Source: an uncultured Clostridia bacterium (GTDB lineage Bacteria; Bacillota; Clostridia; Oscillospirales; UBA644). From it: a DNA stretch of 6,035 bases. Below the pieces are notes generated by a model. That model saw only the letters and a program-made list of their open reading frames with translations. It was not told where the DNA came from and did no database searches. The position numbers were made by a program, and so were the translations under genes. Location of the stretch: contig CAJGDF010000114.1 of assembly GCA_904502105.1 (NCBI GenBank), positions 1-6,035 of the forward strand. The letters run 5' to 3'. This document shows, piece by piece, positions 1 to 6,035 of this stretch (positions within the stretch are counted from its first letter, which is position 1; each line of letters begins with the position of its first letter).

Positions 1-1
1 A

Positions 2-568
2 AAAAATATATATGTTAAAAGCAAATATTTAGCGGAAAAAGTTGTGTTTGATGCAATATCCGACGGATTAAATGCCAAGATATTCCGTTTGGGCAGATTG
101 GTCGGACGTGATTCTGATGGAAAATTCCAGAAAAATCCCGAATCCAATGCTTTTTATTTAACCGTTAAGGGCTTTAAACAAATTGGCGCTATTCCTTTCG
201 ATGTGGAAAATGCAGGTATAGATCTTATGCCGATAGACCGAAGCGCAAAGCAGGTTCTTTTGCTTAAGGATTCTTCCGATACTGTTTTTCATATCATGAA
301 TCCGATCCCTCCTTCTCTCGGAGAGATCATGAATTCGGTAAACCCCAATAACCGAATTGTTAAAATGAAGGAATTTTTTGATATCCTTAAAGAGCAAGCT
401 CCAAATCTTGAAGGACATTTGTTCGGTGTTGTTATGGATGCGGTTCGTTCCAACGCGATCTCAAAACAGATAACCGTAACAAATAACAATACAGTTGATG
501 CTTTAAAGAAGAACGGATATGTCAACGAAGCGGTTGATGTTTCTGTCGTTCTTAAAGAGTTTGATTGA
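2..568 (+). CDS. Thioester reductase domain, C-terminal part (3' end of a probable NRPS or NRPS-like gene, truncated by window edge)
   Basis: The reading frame is open from base 2 to the TGA at 566-568, so the gene starts outside the window; the GTG at 44 is an internal codon. Bases 11-25 read Y-V-K-S-K, the YxxxK catalytic pair of extended short-chain dehydrogenases. It is followed by A-E (32-37) and then G-L-N-A-K-I-F-R-L-G-R-L-V-G, the pattern of the NAD(P)H-binding thioester reductase family (Lys2/carboxylic acid reductase/NRPS terminal R domains). Later I-D-L-M-P-I-D matches the conserved VDxxPVD segment. Such domains reduce a carrier-bound thioester to release an aldehyde, sometimes further to an alcohol. 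About 163 codons follow the catalytic lysine and no other domain follows, so this is the protein's C-terminus. The Rossmann NAD(P)H motif and any A, T or C domains lie upstream and cannot be seen. A free-standing reductase is possible; the downstream ligase, carrier protein and transferase favour an NRPS. Confidence 0.86.
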   Translation, partial: KNIYVKSKYLAEKVVFDAISDGLNAKIFRLGRLVGRDSDGKFQKNPESNAFYLTVKGFKQIGAIPFDVENAGIDLMPIDRSAKQVLLLKDSSDTVFHIMNPIPPSLGEIMNSVNPNNRIVKMKEFFDILKEQAPNLEGHLFGVVMDAVRSNAISKQITVTNNNTVDALKKNGYVNEAVDVSVVLKEFD

Positions 569-573
569 GGAGG
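567..573 (+). promoter_or_regulatory. Ribosome binding site that fixes the histidine kinase start
   Basis: GAGGAGG overlaps the last two bases of the reductase stop codon and sits 8 bases before the ATG at 582. It is a near-perfect Shine-Dalgarno sequence. An upstream in-frame ATG at 519 lacks such a site and would add 21 residues encoded within the reductase gene, so 582 is the better start. The placement suggests translation re-initiation after the reductase gene. Confidence 0.85.
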
Positions 574-581
574 CTGTTTTT

Positions 582-2477
582 ATGGTATCTGATTTTTCAG
601 TTATATTATTTATTGTTACACTTTTTGCTTTTGTTGTATTTTTGATCTGGAGCCGAAAAACTCAAAAGAAACGTGCATTTCTGAACGGGCTTTTTATCGC
701 GCTTGCTTTATCTTATTCAAGCTGGTTAATCCCATTGATAGCATTAAGATTTGTTGATACGTCAAACAGTTCTCTTATGCTTTTGCTGGACTGTGCCATG
801 CAGCCCGGCGGGGCACTGTGCTCTCCGATCTATCTGTGTATTGCTATTTCCTTTGTTAAAGGTTACGATAAAATGCAATCGTGGATGAAGCTGTTTTTTA
901 TTCCTCCGATAATAACTATTATTGTTGCCTGGACTAACGAATTACACCATTTGTATTACGTGGAATTTTCGATCGTCAGAAGTGAAATAGTTTTCGGACC
1001 GTATATATTAATAAGCGGATTCTTTAATTATGTATTTCTTGTTTCCGGTATAGTATACATGCTCTGGTTCGGTATAAAGAACAATACATCTTTATATTGG
1101 AGACAGTGTCTTGTTTTTATTGCCAGTGCGTTATGCCCTCTTTTGGTCAGTGCTGTTGCGACATTCGGCGAAAAGGATCTTCCGATAACCGCCACTCCGT
1201 TAAGCTTCCTTGTAACTGTTGTTCTTAACGGTATTGCGATATTTAAACTGCATATTCTCGATATCAGTCCCATCGCAAAACAGCATATCCTGAATGCTAT
1301 ATCCGACAGTTATCTTGTTTTGAGTGAAACAGGTATAGTTGTACAGTTCAACAACAGATTTCAGGAGCTTTTTGCCAAGGAATACGGTATTACGGAAAAT
1401 ATTCAGCTTGGTGAATGTCTGAAAAACAGCGAGAATTCGCAGAAGGACGTTATATACAGTCTTCTTGCTGCTGTTGATTCAAGCCGACAGGGTGGGACCC
1501 ATGTTTCATATGAACAGTCTGTACTGTTCAATTTAGATAATGCACAAAAAAAATATTATTTTGTTGTGGAAGTTTCGCCTTTGGACCTTTACGGAAAGCT
1601 CACGGGCTTTGTAATACTGTTTAAAGATATTACACAGCTTCGAGACAGTATGAAAAGACTTCAGGCAAACCAGGAAAGAATGATGGAACAGGAACGTTTT
1701 GCTTTCCTTGGTCAGATGATCGGCGGCCTTGCGCATAACCTGAAAACTCCGATCATGAGTATCTCCGGATGTGTTTCCGCTACAGAGGCTCTTGTTGAAG
1801 AGTGTGAAAGCAGTATCGGTGACAGCGATGTTACAGAAAGCGATTTCATGGAAATTTACTCGGAAATGCGCGATTGGCTGTCAAAGGTGAAAGAGTCCAC
1901 CGCATATATGTCCGATATAATTACGGCTATAAAAGGACAGGCTGCGAATGTCAGCACCGATGATAAAATTACTTTCACAATAGACGAAATGATCAAACGA
2001 AGCACTCTGCTTATGAGACATGAGCTTTTAAACAGCGGCTGCAGTTTGAAAATAGACTATAATAAAAATGAAGAGATATCTCTTCGCGGTGATATAAATA
2101 ATCTTGTACAGGTAATAGGAAATCTGCTTAATAATTCGATTTTTGCTCAGAAACAAAAAGGCGGCGGCGAGATTGAACTGAAAGTCTGCCATGATGACGA
2201 GTATTTAAGTATACTTGTTAGTGACAGAGGTGTCGGAATTCCGGAAAATGTTCGGGAAAAGCTTTTTAAATCAATGATCACAAGTAAAGGTGCTCACGGT
2301 ACCGGTTTGGGATTATATATCTCCAATGCTGTTATCAAAGGTAAATTCAACGGCGAGATCTGGGGCGAAAACCGCGAAGGCGGAGGTTGTACTTTTGGTA
2401 TAAAGATACCGCTGGATATAGTTAGTATCCGAACATTAGCAACTGTGAATGGAGTATTAAGTCATGAGGAAAAGTAA
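582..2477 (+). CDS. Sensor histidine kinase: 7TM sensor region, PAS domain, HisKA and HATPase
   Basis: Membrane kinase of 631 residues from the ATG at 582, chosen by the strong ribosome binding site. Seven hydrophobic segments occur at about residues 7-23, 33-55, 64-92, 101-117, 141-163, 176-195 and 204-221, with T-N-E-L-H-H-L at 118-124, typical of the 7TM N-terminal sensor family of histidine kinases. A PAS domain follows (about 240-354), then a short coiled coil and the dimerisation helix with phosphoacceptor H385 in A-H-N-L-K-T-P-I. The ATPase domain has the N box (N514, N518), G1 D-R-G-V-G-I-P (548-554), an F box at F562 and G2 G-T-G-L-G-L (573-578). All ATP-binding elements look intact, so it should be active. 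The residue after the histidine is N rather than the usual E, and the loop between the two dimerisation helices is long. The gene overlaps the response regulator by 14 bases, so that regulator is its likely partner. The ligand is unknown; a membrane-soluble or small diffusible molecule is plausible for a sensor with little extracellular mass. Confidence 0.93.
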   Translation: MVSDFSVILFIVTLFAFVVFLIWSRKTQKKRAFLNGLFIALALSYSSWLIPLIALRFVDTSNSSLMLLLDCAMQPGGALCSPIYLCIAISFVKGYDKMQSWMKLFFIPPIITIIVAWTNELHHLYYVEFSIVRSEIVFGPYILISGFFNYVFLVSGIVYMLWFGIKNNTSLYWRQCLVFIASALCPLLVSAVATFGEKDLPITATPLSFLVTVVLNGIAIFKLHILDISPIAKQHILNAISDSYLVLSETGIVVQFNNRFQELFAKEYGITENIQLGECLKNSENSQKDVIYSLLAAVDSSRQGGTHVSYEQSVLFNLDNAQKKYYFVVEVSPLDLYGKLTGFVILFKDITQLRDSMKRLQANQERMMEQERFAFLGQMIGGLAHNLKTPIMSISGCVSATEALVEECESSIGDSDVTESDFMEIYSEMRDWLSKVKESTAYMSDIITAIKGQAANVSTDDKITFTIDEMIKRSTLLMRHELLNSGCSLKIDYNKNEEISLRGDINNLVQVIGNLLNNSIFAQKQKGGGEIELKVCHDDEYLSILVSDRGVGIPENVREKLFKSMITSKGAHGTGLGLYISNAVIKGKFNGEIWGENREGGGCTFGIKIPLDIVSIRTLATVNGVLSHEEK

Positions 2478-3513
2478 GAAAGTACTTGAAAATAAAATAT
2501 CGATCTTAACACTTGACGACGATCCCATTATAACTTCGACGATTCAGGCATATTTCAAGCGTTCGGGTTATGATGTCGATATTGAAAACGATCCGTTAAA
2601 GGCAATTGAACGAATCAGAGTTTCTTCGTATGATATATTGTTGCTTGACTTTTTGATGAGTCCCATATGCGGCGACCAGGTCGTTGAGCGTGTAAGAGAA
2701 TTTAATAAAGAGATATTTATTGTTTTGCTGACAGGTCATAAAAGCATGGCTCCGCCGGTAAAAACGATACGTCAGCTTGATATTCAGGGCTATTATGAGA
2801 AAAACGAGCGTTTTGACCAGCTGGAACTTCTTGTTGAGTCCTGTGTTAAAAGCATAAAACAAATGCGAATTATAAAAGAATATCAGGAAAGCCTCTCAGA
2901 TGCCTATATGCAGACGGTAGACACACTCAGAACTGTTGTAGAAGCACGAGATAAAGAAACGCAGGGCCATTCCGAAAGAGTTTCTTTCCTTGCTGTTGCT
3001 TTGGCTGAAGAACTTGGCTTGTCCGAAGGCGATGTCGATAATATTCGCATTGCGGGACTTTTTCATGATATCGGCAAGATAGGTGTCAGAGATTCCATTC
3101 TTTTGAAAAACGGTTCTTTGACAGATGAAGAATTCTCCGAAATAAAAAAACATCCTGTTGGCGGGGAGTCTATTATTAAAGAGTTTGCTCTTTTCAAAGA
3201 CCTTCTCCCTATAATAAGACAGCATCATGAAAGAATAGATGGTTCGGGTTATCCCGACAGACTGTCCGGTAACGATATCTGTATCGGAGCTAGGATCATT
3301 GCCGTTGCGGACTCTTTTGATGCTATGATTTCCAACAGAGCATACAGAAAAGGCTTGGGCTTTGAAAAAACTATGTCCGAGATCGCAAGATGCAACGGCG
3401 TTCAGTATGACCCGAAAGTTGTTGATGCATTGAATTCCATTATTGCACGTTTGGGACAGGAAACCTTCATGAAGCTTTTTTGTATGAACTCTGATACGAA
3501 AGGAGTCGAATAA
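2464..3513 (+). CDS. Response regulator with HD-GYP c-di-GMP phosphodiesterase output
   Basis: Cytoplasmic 349-residue protein. The receiver domain (about 11-133) has the acidic pocket D18-D20, phosphoacceptor D62, T90 in L-L-T-G-H and K113 (followed by N, not the usual P). After a helical linker, residues about 152-330 form an HD-GYP domain: G-H-S-E-R-V around H169, the HD pair H201-D202 in H-D-I-G-K-I-G, H230, H254-H255 in H-H-E-R, then D-G-S-G-Y-P (259-264), and D283 in V-A-D-S-F-D-A-M. All the expected metal ligands and the GYP motif are present. The family hydrolyses c-di-GMP to pGpG or GMP, so phosphorylation by the kinase probably changes c-di-GMP levels; there is no DNA-binding domain. 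The ATG at 2464 is preceded by GGAG at 2451-2454 and overlaps the kinase gene by 14 bases, so the two are translationally coupled. Its stop overlaps the ligase start by one base. Confidence 0.94.
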   Translation: MRKSKKVLENKISILTLDDDPIITSTIQAYFKRSGYDVDIENDPLKAIERIRVSSYDILLLDFLMSPICGDQVVERVREFNKEIFIVLLTGHKSMAPPVKTIRQLDIQGYYEKNERFDQLELLVESCVKSIKQMRIIKEYQESLSDAYMQTVDTLRTVVEARDKETQGHSERVSFLAVALAEELGLSEGDVDNIRIAGLFHDIGKIGVRDSILLKNGSLTDEEFSEIKKHPVGGESIIKEFALFKDLLPIIRQHHERIDGSGYPDRLSGNDICIGARIIAVADSFDAMISNRAYRKGLGFEKTMSEIARCNGVQYDPKVVDALNSIIARLGQETFMKLFCMNSDTKGVE

Positions 3514-5153
3514 TGAAAAGATATCCTCTTAATCAAGTGAAATATTACAGCCTTTTCCGTGATATGATAGATGATCTTGCGGTCGGAAACGAATCTAAAA
3601 AGGCTATTTCATGGTTTAACAGAAAGGGCGAAGAGGATGGTGTTACCTGGGGTCAGTTTTACAGTGATATATTGAATCTTCAGGAACGTCTTATCAATCT
3701 TGGATTGGCTGGAAAGCATATTGCTATTCTCAGCGAAAACAGTTATGAATGGCTTCTTACATATTTTTCTGCGGCATATTGCGGTGCTGTTGCTGTTTGT
3801 ATTGATATAGAACAGTCTACCGAAACAATAGAACAAATGCTGGATATGGCAGATGTTGAATGTATTTTTTGTGCTGAAAGATATAGATCTATAAGTGAGG
3901 AATATTTTTCCGGTTCAAAATCTGTTTATTCATTTAACAGAGAAGACAGTGAGCGTTCTATCTACGGACTTATTGCCGAAGGTAAGAATTTGCGTGATTC
4001 AGGTGCGTTAACAGATGTTGCCGTAACTCCCGATATGACCGCATCCATTGTTTTCACATCAGGAACGATGACTTATTCCAAGCCGGTAATGCTTAGTCAG
4101 GAAGCTATTCTTACAAATGCTTCGGATGCTCTCGCAAATGTTGCTATCGGCGATATCGCATTTACCGCACTTCCGTTCTATCATACATACGGCTTGACTT
4201 GCTCGGTTTTATCTATGCTGATAGGTAAAGCTCATCTTTATATCAACGGTAATATAAAAACCGTTATGCGAGATATACAGCTTGCAAATCCGCACACAAT
4301 GCTTACTGTTCCGCTTATGCTTGAAACGATTCACAGCAGCATGTGGGCTTCGGTAGCCGCTGCCGGAAAAACCGACGGCTTGAAGAAATTGATGAAAATT
4401 AAAAAATTCCTTCTTTCTGTCGGCATAAATAAAAAATTCAAATCCATGGAGCTTATACGTGAAAAATGCTTCGGTTCAATTAAACTGATCATTTGCGGCG
4501 GCGCTCATATGAGCCAGAATATCATGGAAGAATTTTATTCTCTCGGTGTTCTGGTCCTCCAGGGCTATGGAATAACCGAATGCGCTCCGCTCGTAAGCGT
4601 TAACAGAAATAAAATGAATAAGTTTGATTCTGTCGGACTTGTTTCCGCTCATACCGAGGTTAAAATCGAGGACGGCGAAATATTGGTCCGCGGAAAGAAC
4701 ATAATGAAGGGCTATTATAAACGCCCGGATCTGACTGAAGATGTCATGACTGACGGCTGGTTCAGAACAGGTGATATAGGTGAACTTGATAAAGACGGAT
4801 TTTTGCGTATAACAGGCAGAAAAAAGAACCTGATCGTTTTCAGAAACGGAAAAAAGGTTTCTCCCGAAAAGCTTGAAGCGAAGATCCAGAAGATCCCGCT
4901 CGTTCAGGATGTTGTTGTTTACGGCGCGGCAAGCGGCGTTTCAACCGATGATGTACAGGTTGCAGCAAGCATCTTCCCGAATAAAGAAACTACCGCAGGT
5001 ATGGACTCATATGAAATATTGGAGGCTCTGCAGGAAGCAATCGGGTTGATAAACGAAGAATTACCGTTGTATCAGCAGGTCCGTATGATCAATATCAGAG
5101 AGCAGGAGTTTTCAAAAACTGCGCTTAAAAAAATAAAACGTTATCTCGTTTGA
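3513..5153 (+). CDS. AMP-forming acyl ligase (fatty acyl-CoA/acyl-ACP synthetase type)
   Basis: A 546-residue member of the ANL adenylating superfamily; it activates a carboxylic acid as the acyl-AMP and passes it to a thiol. Visible motifs are the phosphate-binding loop T-S-G-T (182-185), Y-G-I-T-E (352-356), T-G-D (419-421), I-T-G-R-K-K-N (433-439) with R436, and a C-terminal K-T-A-L-K-K-I-K-R whose K540 aligns with the catalytic lysine. The basic stretch at about 289-318 and the G-Y-G-I-T-E-C-A-P-L block resemble long-chain acyl-CoA synthetases more than amino-acid adenylation domains, so a fatty acid is the likely substrate. The loop is atypical: T187 and P191 stand where the glycines of TSGTTGxPKG normally lie. 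The start overlaps the regulator stop (TAATG) and has AGGAG at 3501-3505. A carrier protein gene follows after 21 bases, suggesting the acyl group goes to that protein rather than to CoA. Substrate length and acceptor are inferred. Confidence 0.9.
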   Translation: MKRYPLNQVKYYSLFRDMIDDLAVGNESKKAISWFNRKGEEDGVTWGQFYSDILNLQERLINLGLAGKHIAILSENSYEWLLTYFSAAYCGAVAVCIDIEQSTETIEQMLDMADVECIFCAERYRSISEEYFSGSKSVYSFNREDSERSIYGLIAEGKNLRDSGALTDVAVTPDMTASIVFTSGTMTYSKPVMLSQEAILTNASDALANVAIGDIAFTALPFYHTYGLTCSVLSMLIGKAHLYINGNIKTVMRDIQLANPHTMLTVPLMLETIHSSMWASVAAAGKTDGLKKLMKIKKFLLSVGINKKFKSMELIREKCFGSIKLIICGGAHMSQNIMEEFYSLGVLVLQGYGITECAPLVSVNRNKMNKFDSVGLVSAHTEVKIEDGEILVRGKNIMKGYYKRPDLTEDVMTDGWFRTGDIGELDKDGFLRITGRKKNLIVFRNGKKVSPEKLEAKIQKIPLVQDVVVYGAASGVSTDDVQVAASIFPNKETTAGMDSYEILEALQEAIGLINEELPLYQQVRMINIREQEFSKTALKKIKRYLV

Positions 5154-5174
5154 TAACATTCAGGAGCTGATTTA

Positions 5175-5417
5175 ATGGAAGAAAAACTTTTTTTATTTAT
5201 AAAAGAGACCGTTGGCAGAGTTACCGGAAAAAAGGGTATCGTTTATGATACTGATTTTGTAAAAGATCTCGGTCTTAACTCTTTTGACGTAATGAATATA
5301 GTTTGTGCTTTTGAGGATCATTTCGACGTTGAAATACCCAGCCGAGATGTCTGGAAGCTGCATACTGTAAAAGATGTAATCGACTATATGATCAAAAACG
5401 GTTATACAAATGTCTGA
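5175..5417 (+). CDS. Free-standing acyl carrier protein
   Basis: An 80-residue protein, the normal length of a discrete acyl or peptidyl carrier protein. S36 in D-L-G-L-N-S-F-D-V is the expected phosphopantetheine attachment serine; the common motif is DSL, so N replaces D and F replaces L. Helix III is followed by H-T-V-K-D-V-I-D-Y, typical of the fourth helix. AGGAG at 5162-5166 precedes the ATG by 8 bases. It lies between the acyl ligase and the phosphopantetheinyl transferase, whose start lies within its last codons. The simplest role is to carry the ligase-activated acyl group to a starter condensation domain of the upstream synthetase. The primary-metabolism carrier protein of fatty acid synthesis is less likely because no fab genes are nearby and the sequence departs from the DSL consensus. 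Confidence 0.92.
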   Translation: MEEKLFLFIKETVGRVTGKKGIVYDTDFVKDLGLNSFDVMNIVCAFEDHFDVEIPSRDVWKLHTVKDVIDYMIKNGYTNV

Positions 5418-6015
5418 TAAAGACAATTCCGTTTTACGGTTGTACGTTTATTTAAAGCCTTCTCAAACAACTGAAGAGCTGATCAGAAAATCAGTTGAGA
5501 GTTTTGTGTCGCAAACAGGTACAGCTTTTGATACCAATTCGGTAAATATATTGAAAACGGCAAAAGGTAAGCCTTATCTTGTCGGCACCGACAGTATATA
5601 TTTATCTGTAACTCACAGCGGCGACTTCTGTATCATTGCAGTTTCTTTTTTTGAAACAGGTATCGATCTTCAGTTTCATGAACGCTTGAAAACCGAAACA
5701 GAGCAACAGGCTGCCGAAAGATATTTGAAACTTTCAAAACGTTATTTTCATAACGATGAATATGAATATGTAAAAACAGATCCGCTTGTTTGCTTTTTTG
5801 ATGTTTGGACGGCAAAGGAAAGTTATGTGAAGTACAAAGGCAATGGTATAGACGATTCTTTCGGAACTTACAGCGTTTTACCCGAAAATAATCAGGCAAG
5901 AACGTTGTCCTGGAAAAAATCCGATGCTTATTTCCGGATAGTTCCTTTTGTTGAAGGATATACTTTATGCACTTGTTCGTCTGAACAGACGTCCGTTAAA
6001 CTTATTTATAATTAG
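5410..6015 (+). CDS. Sfp-type 4'-phosphopantetheinyl transferase
   Basis: A 201-residue protein, slightly short for the Sfp type (about 220-240) but much longer than AcpS. It transfers phosphopantetheine from CoA to the serine of carrier proteins. Visible motifs are G-K-P-Y-L (53-57), S-V-T-H-S-G-D (66-72) with H69, G-I-D-L-Q (84-88) and W-T-A-K-E-S-Y-V-K (133-141). D86 and E137 are the expected magnesium ligands and K136/K141 the conserved lysines. The second acid of the DxE motif is Q88 here. The start overlaps the end of the carrier protein gene by 8 bases (ATGTCTGA) and has no clear ribosome binding site, so translation probably depends on the upstream gene. The context implies it activates the adjacent carrier protein and the carrier domains of the synthetase. 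Only 20 bases follow the stop. Confidence 0.92.
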   Translation: MSDKDNSVLRLYVYLKPSQTTEELIRKSVESFVSQTGTAFDTNSVNILKTAKGKPYLVGTDSIYLSVTHSGDFCIIAVSFFETGIDLQFHERLKTETEQQAAERYLKLSKRYFHNDEYEYVKTDPLVCFFDVWTAKESYVKYKGNGIDDSFGTYSVLPENNQARTLSWKKSDAYFRIVPFVEGYTLCTCSSEQTSVKLIYN

Positions 6016-6035
6016 AAATCTTTATTTTTCTGCAG

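Noticed and set aside
519..581. Upstream in-frame ATG that would lengthen the histidine kinase by 21 residues
   Set aside because: It lies inside the reductase gene, lacks a good ribosome binding site, and the ATG at 582 has GAGGAGG 8 bases upstream and begins directly before the first membrane helix.
1511..1530. Perfect inverted repeat, 8-base arms TGAACAGT/ACTGTTCA around a 4-base loop
   Set aside because: It lies within the PAS-coding part of the kinase gene, has no U-tract, and one such repeat in 6 kb is near chance expectation; no support for an operator or terminator.
2896..3228. Minus-strand open frame of 110 codons opposite the HD-GYP region
   Set aside because: It is a shadow of the well-supported regulator gene, with no ribosome binding site or recognisable motif.
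5978..5991. Short inverted repeat CGTCTG-AA-CAGACG near the 3' end of the transferase gene, considered as a terminator
   Set aside because: The stem is short with a 2-base loop, lies inside the coding region and is not followed directly by a run of T; a terminator, if any, is beyond the window.
6030..6035. CTGCAG (PstI site) exactly at the right end of the window
   Set aside because: Could mark a cloned fragment end, but a six-base site at the edge may be chance and says nothing about biology.

Overview
The window looks like an operon fragment from an AT-rich Gram-positive anaerobe of the class Clostridia, probably a gut-type Oscillospiraceae or Lachnospiraceae relative. I base this on base composition, strong AGGAG-type ribosome binding sites, tight gene overlaps and the style of the protein families. 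This is a judgement by eye; no search was run. All six genes lie on the + strand and cover almost the whole window. No gap between genes exceeds 21 bases, and I see no internal promoter or terminator.

Layout: (1) base 2-568, the 3' end of a gene that begins outside the window. It encodes the C-terminal half of a thioester reductase (R) domain of the extended-SDR type, most likely the last domain of a non-ribosomal peptide synthetase (NRPS) or NRPS-like protein. (2) 582-2477, a sensor histidine kinase with a seven-helix membrane region, a PAS domain and a complete kinase core. (3) 2464-3513, a response regulator with a receiver domain and an HD-GYP c-di-GMP phosphodiesterase output. (4) 3513-5153, an AMP-forming acyl ligase of the long-chain acyl-CoA synthetase type. 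(5) 5175-5417, a free-standing acyl carrier protein. (6) 5410-6015, an Sfp-type 4'-phosphopantetheinyl transferase.

Together these read as the downstream part of a biosynthetic gene cluster. The transferase would load phosphopantetheine onto the carrier protein (and the upstream NRPS). The ligase would activate an acyl group, probably a fatty acid, and place it on the carrier protein to start the assembly line. The reductase would release the product as an aldehyde, or as an alcohol or cyclised imine/pyrazinone derived from it. This gene set resembles the gut clostridial clusters known to make peptide aldehydes, and suggests an N-acylated peptide aldehyde.

The unusual part is the two-component system set between the release domain and the acyl-loading genes and translationally coupled to its neighbour. 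A membrane sensor wired to a c-di-GMP phosphodiesterase inside a biosynthetic operon suggests that the product, its precursor or its target is sensed and converted into a change in c-di-GMP. That link is inference from gene order.
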